The position numbers and the translations under genes are program-made. The notes beneath the pieces were generated by a model. That model was given only the letters and a program-made list of their open reading frames with translations. It was not told where the DNA came from and ran no database searches. A stretch of DNA of 64,000 bases from Streptomyces californicus (GTDB lineage: Bacteria; Actinomycetota; Actinomycetes; Streptomycetales; Streptomycetaceae), in assembly GCF_000717645.1 (NCBI RefSeq), contig NZ_JNZZ01000019.1, forward strand, positions 1 through 64,000. Reading direction: 5' to 3'. Numbering within the stretch: the first letter of the stretch is position 1; every line of letters begins with the position of its first letter. Shown piece by piece: positions 35,741 through 44,135 of this stretch.

Positions 35741-37081
35741 ATGCCCACCCCTGCGGGAAACGTCCCCGACCATCTCGCCCCGACCGTCCGCCGGGTCGTC
35801 TATCTGCCGGTCAACCGCCCCTTCGAGGCGGCATTCCACTCCGTGGCCGCCGAAGTGGCATCGTTGGAGAAGAGCCAGCGAGACAACGTCACCCTCCTCG
35901 TCGTCGACGACTGCGCGCCGCCGGTGTCACGGGCCAACCGCCAGGTGACCGAGCGGGTAGCCCGTGAATCGGGCCTGCGCGTACACACACTGGACCAACA
36001 GGGCTGGCGTCGTCTGGCCACCACACTGATCGCGGCTTCCGGGCTGACCGGGGCCGACCGAGCCACGGCGCAGACCGCCCTGGTCAAACCCACCGGTTCC
36101 TACGGGGCAGGTCCCAACAAGGCCGCCCTGGTCGCCGCCCTGGAAGGTGCGGTCTCCCTGCATCGCCGGGACAGCGACCAGATCACGACGGTAGACCCCG
36201 ACACCGGAGCCTCTCCGCTCCGTCTGGAAGCCGACCTCCTCAGTCGCGCCCGCCCCGAGGGCGGCGCTGCGGCCTACTGCGCAGGCTCCTTCCTCACGGG
36301 TCGCCCAACCCGAGACCGAAGGGACCTGGAACGCGACTCGACGGAGTACGCCGCCCGTATCGACGCGCTGAGCCAACTCCCCTCCGCCCCGGCCCGACAC
36401 CCACCTCTCCCGCCTGTCCGGGAACGGGCGGCGCTCCTGGGAGGGCAGCACGCCGAGCGCGACCTGACAGGTGTGGTCGAGATGGGGATCGCGGCCATGC
36501 GAAGCGTGTACGAGTGGATTCCAGAGATGCCCGCCGTGGGGATCCTCGGCAGCGACTACTTCCAGAAGGGACTGCTCTATCAGCTCGACCTCCCGGTCTT
36601 CCACCACAGCCTCCCAGCCCGGCACACCTACGAATCCTGGCGCACGGAGCAGCGCGACGATTCCCATCTGGCCTGGTACGTGCGGGCGGAGGTGCGCTAC
36701 GCCGTACTGCGCCGCCACTGGAACAGCTTCAACCACCTGCTCGTGGCCGAACGGGCGCGTGTGCTGTCCGATGGGCACTTCGACTCCCGGGCTTACGGAG
36801 AGCTGTTCGTCGAAGCGCTCCACGAGGGCGCCCGGGGGGCGGAAAGCATTCCCGACGACTTCGTGGCCGTATACCGCGACGCCGCGAACGCGGCCACGGG
36901 CGAGGTCCGCCGGCGTCTTCTGGTGCGGCTGGCCGGACTGGAAGAGGAGACCGGTGCTGTCAACGCATACGTGGCCGGCGCCATCCACGAATTCGCCGCC
37001 CTCTCACGTCTGTGGCCCGGATTGATCTCTGCCGCACAACGGGTCGGGAGGACGACCGCGCTGGAGACGTTTACCCACTGA
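35741..37081 (+). CDS. DUF6271-like protein (putative GT-A-like)
   Basis: 446 residues from ATG 35741, which has GAGGAGG upstream; a 31-codon longer start at 35648 lacks a site. The N-terminus RVVYLPVNRPFEAAFHSVA and TLLVVDDCAPP look like a GT-A-type nucleotide fold. YGAGPNKAALVAALEGAVSL leads to HRRDSD (141-146), a plausible metal/donor site, and ILGSDYFQKGLLYQ comes later. The pattern matches my recollection of DUF6271, an uncharacterised Streptomyces family. It stands next to the GT2 gene, and both may act in one tailoring step. Function unknown. Confidence 0.6.
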   Translation: MPTPAGNVPDHLAPTVRRVVYLPVNRPFEAAFHSVAAEVASLEKSQRDNVTLLVVDDCAPPVSRANRQVTERVARESGLRVHTLDQQGWRRLATTLIAASGLTGADRATAQTALVKPTGSYGAGPNKAALVAALEGAVSLHRRDSDQITTVDPDTGASPLRLEADLLSRARPEGGAAAYCAGSFLTGRPTRDRRDLERDSTEYAARIDALSQLPSAPARHPPLPPVRERAALLGGQHAERDLTGVVEMGIAAMRSVYEWIPEMPAVGILGSDYFQKGLLYQLDLPVFHHSLPARHTYESWRTEQRDDSHLAWYVRAEVRYAVLRRHWNSFNHLLVAERARVLSDGHFDSRAYGELFVEALHEGARGAESIPDDFVAVYRDAANAATGEVRRRLLVRLAGLEEETGAVNAYVAGAIHEFAALSRLWPGLISAAQRVGRTTALETFTH

Positions 37082-37147
37082 GCAATCCGGCCGGTCGAAC
37101 TGCCGTCGGAACGAGGGAAGACAACACCCAACCGGAAGGAAGACGCC

Positions 37148-38911
37148 ATGTGCGGCATCGGAGGCATCGTCCTGAAGCAGCGTTCCCGGGTCGACAGAAA
37201 CCACATGATGGAACGCCTACGCGCCGGTCTCGCCCACCGCGGGCGAAGTTCGCAGGGAGACTTCGCCGACACCCGCGCAGCCCTGCACTGCGCACGGCAC
37301 GCTGTCATCGCTGTCGAAGCCGCACAACAGCCGCTACGGGACTCCCGGAACGAACTGGTGATGGTCGGCAATGGCGAGATCCTGAACTACAAGGAACTGG
37401 AACAGCAGCTTCCCGCCGCACGAACACGCCCTCTGTTGCCAGGAGACCTCCAGGTCGCGCTGGAAATGTACGCCGAGCACGGGATCGGCGCCCTGGAGAA
37501 ACTGCGCGGTCCGTTCGCGGTCGCGTTGTGGGACAGCCAGTCGGGCGAGCTGACGCTCGCACGTGACCGGCTGGGAGAGCGCCCCCTCTACTTCTTCGAC
37601 TGCCCCGACTTCTTCGCCTTCGCATCGGAGGTACGGTGCCTCGCCGCAGCTCTGCCGCCAGGCCTGCTGAACCTGGACGAAGAAGCGGCGCTGGCCTTCC
37701 TGGGGCTGGGGCGAGTGCCGACGGGCCGAACCCTTTACCGGGAGATCTTCGCGGTCCCGGCGGGCTCAGTGCTCCGCCTGGGGACTCAGTCGTTCGGGCC
37801 CCGGCACACGGCGTCGCTGGCTCCTGTCTCGGCACTGCGCAGTGCGCCGGCCTCGCAGGAGGAGGTCGACGCCGTTCTCGCCCAGGCCCAACGCCGGGCG
37901 CTGGTGGCGGACCACCCCGTAGCGGTGGGATTCTCCGGCGGCATGGATTCTGCGGCAGTCCTGTCAGCGGCCCTGGACGGAGCGGGCGCCGCCGCGGTCA
38001 TCACGGTCTACTCCGAACTGTCTCCAGTCACCGATGTGAACCTCCGGCGGGCGCGGAGTCTTGCGCCCCTTCTGGGCGTCCGACTGACCGAGGTCCCGTT
38101 CCGGATGCCCACGGTCCAGGGCGCCGTGGATATTCTGAATTCGACACTCGACGGCCCAGCCGCTGAACCTCTGGTGCTGCACAACGACGCCCTGCACGCC
38201 GCCGCACGGGAGCACTCCGCCGTCGTGGTCGGAGGGCACGGAGCCGATGAAGTCTTCGGAGGATACGCCCGGTATGCGGCGCTACGAGCCCAGGAGCCCG
38301 CGCCGACGAAGCACTGGCTCGCGTCGTCCGCCTGGGAGCGGTGGAACCGCTCGGGCGCCTGGCACCGGTTCGTCGAGGAAAACGCCGCGCCGCACCTGGC
38401 GGATCGCGTATCGGCGTCCTTTCCCGATCCGCTGGAAAAGCCCTTCCCCTACGCATGGGCGGAATCGAGCGACCCCGTGCTCTTCGGCCAGGCTCTCGAT
38501 ATGTTCCGGCTGATGACCTACGACAACTTCCGAGCTACAGACGAGAACGGCATGGCACGACAGGTGGAGGTCAGGTCTCCCTTCTTCGACCTCGACCTGC
38601 TGGCTGCCGTCTACAGCCTCCCGGTGACTGAGCGCCTCGGACCAGGGGGCTCGAAGCCGCTGTTGCGGCGTTCGTTCCGAAACACCCCGCTGGCAGGAGC
38701 ATTCACCGAACCGAAGGTAGGCTTCGACGATCATTTCTCCTACGCCGACTGGATGGCGGAGAACTGGCTCCAGTTCTCCGCCGCCATCACCGACGGGCCA
38801 CTCAAGGGGACGGGCATCCTGCAGGACGGCGCCCTGGACAATCTGGAGCATCGCGACTGGCGCACACTGTGGCGCCTATTCAGTCTGTCCGCCTGGCTGA
38901 GGCGCGGCTGA
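37148..38911 (+). CDS. Asparagine-synthase-like glutamine amidotransferase
   Basis: 587 residues. N-terminal class II glutaminase: Cys2 nucleophile in MCGIGGIV, LAHRGRSSQGDF (normally LAHRGPD) and GNGEILNY. C-terminal synthetase domain: PP-loop SGGMDSAAV (263-271), GHGADEVFGGY and EVRSPFFDLDL. It activates a carboxylate with ATP and adds ammonia from glutamine. In gougerotin the sugar carboxyl is a carboxamide, which this enzyme would make. GGAAGGAAG precedes the ATG. It is the last gene of the operon; an IS scar begins 25 bp after its stop. Confidence 0.88.
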   Translation: MCGIGGIVLKQRSRVDRNHMMERLRAGLAHRGRSSQGDFADTRAALHCARHAVIAVEAAQQPLRDSRNELVMVGNGEILNYKELEQQLPAARTRPLLPGDLQVALEMYAEHGIGALEKLRGPFAVALWDSQSGELTLARDRLGERPLYFFDCPDFFAFASEVRCLAAALPPGLLNLDEEAALAFLGLGRVPTGRTLYREIFAVPAGSVLRLGTQSFGPRHTASLAPVSALRSAPASQEEVDAVLAQAQRRALVADHPVAVGFSGGMDSAAVLSAALDGAGAAAVITVYSELSPVTDVNLRRARSLAPLLGVRLTEVPFRMPTVQGAVDILNSTLDGPAAEPLVLHNDALHAAAREHSAVVVGGHGADEVFGGYARYAALRAQEPAPTKHWLASSAWERWNRSGAWHRFVEENAAPHLADRVSASFPDPLEKPFPYAWAESSDPVLFGQALDMFRLMTYDNFRATDENGMARQVEVRSPFFDLDLLAAVYSLPVTERLGPGGSKPLLRRSFRNTPLAGAFTEPKVGFDDHFSYADWMAENWLQFSAAITDGPLKGTGILQDGALDNLEHRDWRTLWRLFSLSAWLRRG

Positions 38912-38935
38912 ACCACTGAGAGCTCGTGACACGAT

Positions 38936-39265
38936 CACGTGCGGGTCTTCTTGAGGCGTCGGCAGCAGATCAGGCGGCAGGCCAGAGAGACGAAAGCGTC
39001 GTGGAGTTCAGTGCGGCGTTCCCGGCGGACGGCGAGGCGCGTTCTGCTTGTTCTTCCCGGAGATGCACTTCTCCCGGTCCTTGCGCCCGGCGGCCGGGCG
39101 GCGCACTCGGGTCTCGGTGCCGTCGATGGTGCCGGTCTGCCCACTCGCGCCGAGGAAGTCGATGACCTCGGCGAGAGTACGCAGTCGCAGGCCGGCGGTG
39201 ATGGTGCAGCCACGTTCGCCGAGCAGGGACCGTACCTCACCGATTGCACGCGTGATCGAGGAGCG
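38936..39265 (-). mobile_element. IS5-family transposase remnant, internally deleted
   Basis: Minus-strand frames give DRSSITRAIGEVRSLLGERG, LRTLAEVIDFLGASGQTGTI, DGTETRVRRPAAGRKDRE and SGKNKQNA (the first DDE block), then jump after a deletion to LHDAFVSLACRLICCRRLKK, the C-terminus. At least one frame change lies between the parts. It is non-functional and marks the right edge of the island. Confidence 0.72.
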
Positions 39266-39505
39266 GTCTCGTCAGCGAGTCAAGGTGCCGCCTGGAGCTG
39301 GGGCTGAGGTCGCGCTGGCCGGCCTTCCACTCGGTGGCGTACCTCAAACCGCATCGGGCCGGGCCGACCGCCCGTCGAACTGCGGGGCGGAGACCGGTGC
39401 GCCGTTCTCCAGGCGGTGACGGGCCTCCCACCCGAACGAGTGGATCTTGGTGTCCCGGCGTCGATTCGGGGGAACGGGCAGGCCCGCCGACGCGATCATG
39501 CGGCG
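39266..39505. other. Gene-free stretch between IS scar and adenosine deaminase gene
   Basis: About 240 bp with no convincing gene. It must carry the promoter of the deaminase gene unless that was removed by the IS event. No clear operator seen. Confidence 0.4.
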
Positions 39506-41122
39506 GTGATCTCATCGATTCGGACGGCTCACCGTCCCTCATCCCTGCTCCCGGCCGGGCTCGGTCTCCTCGCCCTCGTCGCGCTGCTCCCCGCGGCTCC
39601 GGCGTCCGCGACGCCCGTGCGGGAGCCCTCCCCCCGGGCCGGGGCGCAGGCACCGGCCCGTTTCACCACCCCGGCCGAACGCAGGACCGACGAGCGCCTC
39701 GACGGACTGCGGAGCGATCCGGCCCGGCTCAAGGAGTTCTTCGCGGATCTGCCCAAGGGCGGCGACCTCCACAACCACCTCTCGGGTGCGGTTACCACCG
39801 AATACCTGATCCAGCTCGCGGGCGAGAACGGCCTCTGCATCGACGCCACCGACACCGCCGTCCGCCCGCCCTGCGGACCGGGCGCCCGGCCAGCCGCCGA
39901 CGCCCGTACGGACACGGCGTTCCGGCAGCGCGTCGTCCGTGCCTGGTCCATGCAGGACTTCCCCGCCGGGCAGTCGGGCCACGACCACTTCTTCGACACC
40001 TTCGGCAAGTTCGGCGAAGCGACGCGCGACCGGGGCAAGATGCTCGCGAACGTCGCCGACACCGTGGTGGAGCAGAACCAGTTCTACCTGGAGACCCTGG
40101 TCACCCCGGCGTCCGACGCCGCGAAGAAGCTCGCGGACGCGGTCGGCTACGACGCCGATCCCGCCGCCCTCCACCGGAAGTTGACCGCCGGAGGAAAGCT
40201 CGACAAGGTCGTCGCCGAGGCCGTACGCGAAGCGGACGCGGCCGACGCCCAGTTCCGTGAGACGGCGCGCTGCGACTCCGACCGCCCCGCCCCCGGATGC
40301 CGCCTCCCCGTGCGGTGGATCTCCCAGGTCTCCCGGGGCAGTTCGAACGAGCGCGTGTTCACCCAGATGGCAGTCGGTATGCGCCTCGCCGAACGCGACC
40401 CGCGATTCGTCGCCGTCAACCTCGTCCAGCCGGAGGACGGGGAGAGCGCCCTGCGCAACTACCGCCTCCAGATGCGGATGCTCCAGTACCTGCGCACCCA
40501 GTACCCGGACGCCCGCCTCACCCTGCACGCCGGTGAGCTGACCCCCGGGCTCGTCAAGCCCGAGGACCTGACGTTCCACATCCGCGAGGCCGTCCTCGTC
40601 GCCGGGGCCGAACGCATCGGCCACGGCGTCGACCTCGTCCACGAGGACGACTGGCAGCGGCTCGCGCGCACCATGGCCCGGCGCGGTGTCGCCGTCGAGG
40701 TGCCGTTCAGCAGCAACAAGCAGATCCTGGGCGTCGCGGGCGACGACCACCCGTTCGAGGCGTACCGCCGTCACGGCGTTCCGGTCGTCCTGGCCACCGA
40801 CGACCCCGGCGTCTCCCGCATCGACATCAGCCACGAGTACCAGTACGCGCGCGCCACCTACGGCCTGAGCTACCCCGAGCTCAAGGACCTGGCGCGCGCC
40901 TCGCTGACGTACGCCTTCCTCGACGGCGGCAGCCTCTGGGCCGGCGGCGCCGACCGCTCCGGCCACCACCCGGTGCGGGCCTGCGCCGGTTCCCGGCCGG
41001 GCGTCGCGAAGCCCGCTCCGGCCTGCGCCCGCTACCTCGCGGACAACGCGAAGGCCGCCGCCGAGTGGCGGCAGGAGGCGGCGTTCGCCGGGTTCGAGCG
41101 CCGGTACGGCGGCGGGCGCTGA
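39506..41122 (+). CDS. Secreted adenosine deaminase-like protein
   Basis: 538 residues. A signal peptide covers about residues 1-36 and ends at LLPAAPASA-TP. Zinc and catalytic motifs: GDLHNHLSG (HxH, about 87), LTLHAGELT, RIGHGVDL and VLATDDPGVS. Length and insertions resemble extracellular ADGF-type deaminases, which convert adenosine to inosine outside the cell. The GTG at 39506 is chosen for the signal peptide; the ribosome site is poor and a longer start at 39416 is possible. It is not needed for cytosine nucleoside synthesis, so I treat it as outside the cluster. Confidence 0.82.
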   Translation: MISSIRTAHRPSSLLPAGLGLLALVALLPAAPASATPVREPSPRAGAQAPARFTTPAERRTDERLDGLRSDPARLKEFFADLPKGGDLHNHLSGAVTTEYLIQLAGENGLCIDATDTAVRPPCGPGARPAADARTDTAFRQRVVRAWSMQDFPAGQSGHDHFFDTFGKFGEATRDRGKMLANVADTVVEQNQFYLETLVTPASDAAKKLADAVGYDADPAALHRKLTAGGKLDKVVAEAVREADAADAQFRETARCDSDRPAPGCRLPVRWISQVSRGSSNERVFTQMAVGMRLAERDPRFVAVNLVQPEDGESALRNYRLQMRMLQYLRTQYPDARLTLHAGELTPGLVKPEDLTFHIREAVLVAGAERIGHGVDLVHEDDWQRLARTMARRGVAVEVPFSSNKQILGVAGDDHPFEAYRRHGVPVVLATDDPGVSRIDISHEYQYARATYGLSYPELKDLARASLTYAFLDGGSLWAGGADRSGHHPVRACAGSRPGVAKPAPACARYLADNAKAAAEWRQEAAFAGFERRYGGGR

Positions 41123-41133
41123 CCGTGTGAGCG

Positions 41134-41179
41134 GGGGCGGGTCCGTACGGTGTCCGCGGGCCGCGTACGGCCCCGCCCC
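41134..41179 (+). terminator. Terminator after adenosine deaminase gene
   Basis: 15-bp GC-rich inverted repeat with one mismatch (41134-41148 with 41165-41179), starting 11 bp after the stop codon. Confidence 0.65.
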
Positions 41180-41249
41180 TCGGGCCGTGAAGGGGCTCCG
41201 CCCGCCCGCAGGACGCGCGGCCCGCACCTCCCACGGCTACGCTCGCGCC

Positions 41250-42581
41250 ATGGGAGAGCGCGGAGAGGACGAGACCGCCGGGCCGCCCCGGGGCCGGGCG
41301 GGCCGTGACAGCGGCGGGGGAACGCCCGGCGCCGAGCACACCCACCGTCACCCGGGCGGACCCGCGGCCGGACGCACGGGCCGGACGGCCGGCCCCGCCC
41401 GCCGGAGGGGACGCCTCGGCTACCCGGCCGCCGCGGCCGTCTTCGCCATCGGCATGGCGGGCACCACGCTCCCCACCCCGCTCTACGGCCTCTACCGTGC
41501 CCAACTCGGTTTCTCCGAACTGATGGTGACGGTCGTCTTCGCCGTCTACGCCCTCGGCGTGATCGCCACCCTGCTGCTCGCCGGGAACGTCTCCGACGAG
41601 GCGGGACGCAGGCCCGTGCTCCTGGCCGCCCTGGGCTTCTCGGCCGCCAGCGCGTTCTGCTTCCTCTTCGAGGGCGGGCTCGCCGCCCTGTTCGCCGGCC
41701 GGCTCCTCTCCGGCTTCGCGGCGGGGCTGCTGAGCGGCGCGGCGACCGTGACGGTGATGGAACTGGCCCCACCGGGCCGCGCGGCCCGGGCCGGGCTGGC
41801 GGCGACCGCGGCGAACATGGGCGGCCTGGGGTGCGGTCCGCTTCTGGCGGGCGTGCTCGCGGAGTACGCCCCCTGGCCCCTGCGGCTCCCCTTCATCGCG
41901 CATCTGACGCTGATCGCCCTGGCCGCGGCGCTGACCTGGTTCCTCCCCGAGACCGTCGCCGGCGCCCGGCTCCGGGGGCTGCGTCCGCGGCCCCGGGGGA
42001 TCGCCGTCCCGGCCGCGATGCGCGGCGTGTTCGTCACCTCGGCGCTGGCCGCCTTCGCCGGATTCTCCCTCCTGGGACTCTTCACGGCGGTCGCCCCCGC
42101 CTTCGTGGCCGAAACCCTCGACGTCCACAACCTGGCCCTGACCGGACTCGTCGTCTTCTCCGTCTTCCTCGCCTCGACGGCGGGGCAGGCGCTCATGGGC
42201 CGGGTCGGGGAACGCCGGGCGCTGCCGGGCGGCTGCTTCGTCCTCGTCGGCGGGCTCGTCCTGGTCGGGGCGTCACTGCTGGCCGCCTCGCTGCCCCTGC
42301 TGGTCGCCGGAGCGCTGTGCGGCGGCCTCGGCCAGGGGCTCGCGTTCCGCGGCGCGGTGGCGGCGATCAGCGCGGCGGCGCCGCCCGAGCACCGGGCCGC
42401 GACCGTGTCCGCCTTCTTCGTCATCGCCTACCTCGGCATCTCCCTGCCCGTCGTCGGCGTCGGCGCGCTCACCCTCGGCATCGGACTCAGGAACGCCGGA
42501 CTGACCTTCGCCGGATGCGTCCTCGCCCTCGCCCTGGCCGTCGGACTGTACTTGGCGCGCAGGCCGCCCGCGCCCCGTTGA
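41250..42581 (+). CDS. MFS transporter
   Basis: 443 residues and about twelve membrane helices after a 60-residue charged, Gly-rich N-terminal tail. The loop 2-3 MFS signature is visible as GNVSDEAGRRPVLL. Periplasmic/cytosolic loops are short, as in drug or metabolite exporters. It stands alone between the deaminase and the TOPRIM gene. Substrate unknown. Confidence 0.82.
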   Translation: MGERGEDETAGPPRGRAGRDSGGGTPGAEHTHRHPGGPAAGRTGRTAGPARRRGRLGYPAAAAVFAIGMAGTTLPTPLYGLYRAQLGFSELMVTVVFAVYALGVIATLLLAGNVSDEAGRRPVLLAALGFSAASAFCFLFEGGLAALFAGRLLSGFAAGLLSGAATVTVMELAPPGRAARAGLAATAANMGGLGCGPLLAGVLAEYAPWPLRLPFIAHLTLIALAAALTWFLPETVAGARLRGLRPRPRGIAVPAAMRGVFVTSALAAFAGFSLLGLFTAVAPAFVAETLDVHNLALTGLVVFSVFLASTAGQALMGRVGERRALPGGCFVLVGGLVLVGASLLAASLPLLVAGALCGGLGQGLAFRGAVAAISAAAPPEHRAATVSAFFVIAYLGISLPVVGVGALTLGIGLRNAGLTFAGCVLALALAVGLYLARRPPAPR

Positions 42582-42657
42582 CGTACCCCGGAGAGCCGGG
42601 CGCCGGGATGGCGAAAACCCTTGTCGGACCGGCCGGGCACGGTGCGAGACTGACGGG

Positions 42658-43323
42658 GTGGACACAGCGACGCGCTTGAGGCAGACGCTCATCTCCTGGG
42701 CGGCGGGCGACACGGACGCACCGCACCCCGCGAAGGCTTCCGCCGCCCGCGAGCTTGCGGCCGAGCTGGGCCTGCGTACGGTGGTCCTCGTGGAGGGCGT
42801 CAGCGACCGGGCCGCGGTCGAGGCCCTCGCCGTGCGCCGGGGGCGCGACCTGACCGCTGAAGGCGTCGTGGTCGTGCCGCTCGGCGGAGCCACCGGCATC
42901 ACCCGCTTCCTGCGGCTCCTCGGCCCGGACGGCCTCGGCGTCCGGCCCGCCGGCCTCTGCGACGCGGCGGAGCAGCGCTTCTTCCTCCAGGGCCTGGAAC
43001 GCACCGGATTCGGCGCCGCGCTCACCGGGGACGACCTGGAGGGCCTCGGCTTCTTCACCTGCCACGCCGACCTGGAGGACGAGTTGATCCGGGCGCTCGG
43101 CACCGACGGCGTCCAGCGGGTCATCGACGCCCAGGGCGATCTGCGCGCCCTCCACATCTTCCAGAAGCAGCCGGCCCAGCGGGAACGGCCGGTCGAGGCG
43201 CAGCTACGCCGTTTCATGGGAACCATCGGCGGACGCAAGGAGCACTACGCCCGCGCCCTGACCGAAGCCCTGGACCCCACCCGCCCGCCCCGGCCGCTGG
43301 ACGGACTCCTCGCCCACCTGTGA
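42658..43323 (+). CDS. Stand-alone TOPRIM-domain protein (OLD-nuclease-like)
   Basis: 221 residues. VVLVEGVSDRAAVEALA is the first TOPRIM block with its catalytic Glu; VVVVPLGGATGITRFLRLL and the GLCDAAEQ acidic block follow. This is the C-terminal nuclease half found in OLD-family ATP-dependent endonucleases, here without the ABC ATPase half. The start is GTG 42658. It could be a small nuclease or a partner of an ATPase encoded elsewhere. It converges with the HTH gene. Confidence 0.75.
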   Translation: MDTATRLRQTLISWAAGDTDAPHPAKASAARELAAELGLRTVVLVEGVSDRAAVEALAVRRGRDLTAEGVVVVPLGGATGITRFLRLLGPDGLGVRPAGLCDAAEQRFFLQGLERTGFGAALTGDDLEGLGFFTCHADLEDELIRALGTDGVQRVIDAQGDLRALHIFQKQPAQRERPVEAQLRRFMGTIGGRKEHYARALTEALDPTRPPRPLDGLLAHL

Positions 43324-43345
43324 CCACCGGGTCCGTTCGGGCGGC

Positions 43346-44047
43346 TCAGCCTCGGCCCAACTCCTCGGCCCAATCCGCCAGTTCCCGTACCTCCGGTTCG
43401 GTGAAGTGCCGTACCTCCCAGACCAGCTCCGCCGCCTCCGCCACGTCCGGCGACAGCCCGTCGTCCGGCGCCGGGGCGCTCACCCCGGTCAGAGCCGCCA
43501 GTACGGAGACCGGAACGCCCAGCACCGCCGCGAAGCCCCGTAGAAGCTCGGCGTCGAGTTCCGTCACACCGTCGCGGATTCTGCGGATGGTGGAAGCGGC
43601 TCTGCAGACGTCCGACACCAGGTACATGGTCGAGGCGACGGCCGACGGGCCGAGGTTGCGCAGGGCGAGCATGTACACCAGCAGCGAGCCGAAGCCCGCG
43701 GGCCCCGGGGCCGCGGGCGGCCGTTCAAGGGACCGTGCGGGGCGGGGCTGGCCGGCCGTCGCACGGACGCGCTCCCGCAGGCGCCGCCGGTCGGCGGGGG
43801 AGAGGGAGAGGGCGTGTTGAACCAGCGACGGGACCCAGATGCCCGCTGTGCCCTCCAGGTCCAACGCCCCTTGCGGCAAGGGCAGTCCGGCGATGAGGAG
43901 GAGGTCGTGGTCGCGGAGGCCGGACCGGCGGGAGAGCTCATGCAGATACTCCTCGCCCGGGGGGTGCGCGGGAGGAGGGGCGAGGCCCAGTCCGCGCGCC
44001 AGCCGCGCCAGGAGGACATCGGGGCTCGGACAGGTCGGGGAGGTCAT
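43346..44047 (-). CDS. XRE-like DNA-binding protein (putative)
   Basis: 233 residues. The C-terminal part STIRRIRDGVTELDAELLRG and FAAVLGVPVSVLAALTGV resembles a lambda-repressor-type helix-turn-helix; the N-terminus EYLHELSRRSGLRDHDLLLIAG has a second helical repeat of similar length. No enzymatic motif. The start may be ATG 44047 or GTG 44056. A strong terminator separates it from the upstream large coiled-coil gene, so it is not its immunity partner by operon logic. Family assignment moderate. Confidence 0.6.
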   Translation of the reverse strand: MTSPTCPSPDVLLARLARGLGLAPPPAHPPGEEYLHELSRRSGLRDHDLLLIAGLPLPQGALDLEGTAGIWVPSLVQHALSLSPADRRRLRERVRATAGQPRPARSLERPPAAPGPAGFGSLLVYMLALRNLGPSAVASTMYLVSDVCRAASTIRRIRDGVTELDAELLRGFAAVLGVPVSVLAALTGVSAPAPDDGLSPDVAEAAELVWEVRHFTEPEVRELADWAEELGRG

Positions 44048-44087
44048 CGGTGCCACCGTATCGGGAGGAGTCGTCGTGGGGGCGGTC

Positions 44088-44123
44088 CCGCAGGGGGCGG
44101 CCCGAGCGGGCCGCCCCCTGCGG
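44088..44123 (-). terminator. Strong terminator after the large ALF/coiled-coil gene
   Basis: Perfect 16-bp GC-rich inverted repeat (44088-44103 with 44108-44123) with a 4-base loop, 12 bp beyond the stop of the large gene. Confidence 0.88.
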
Positions 44124-44135
44124 AGCCGATGCGGA

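Noticed and set aside
39506..41122. Adenosine deaminase as part of the nucleoside cluster
   Set aside because: It lies beyond the IS scar, is secreted, and acts on adenosine, which the proposed cytosine pathway does not need.
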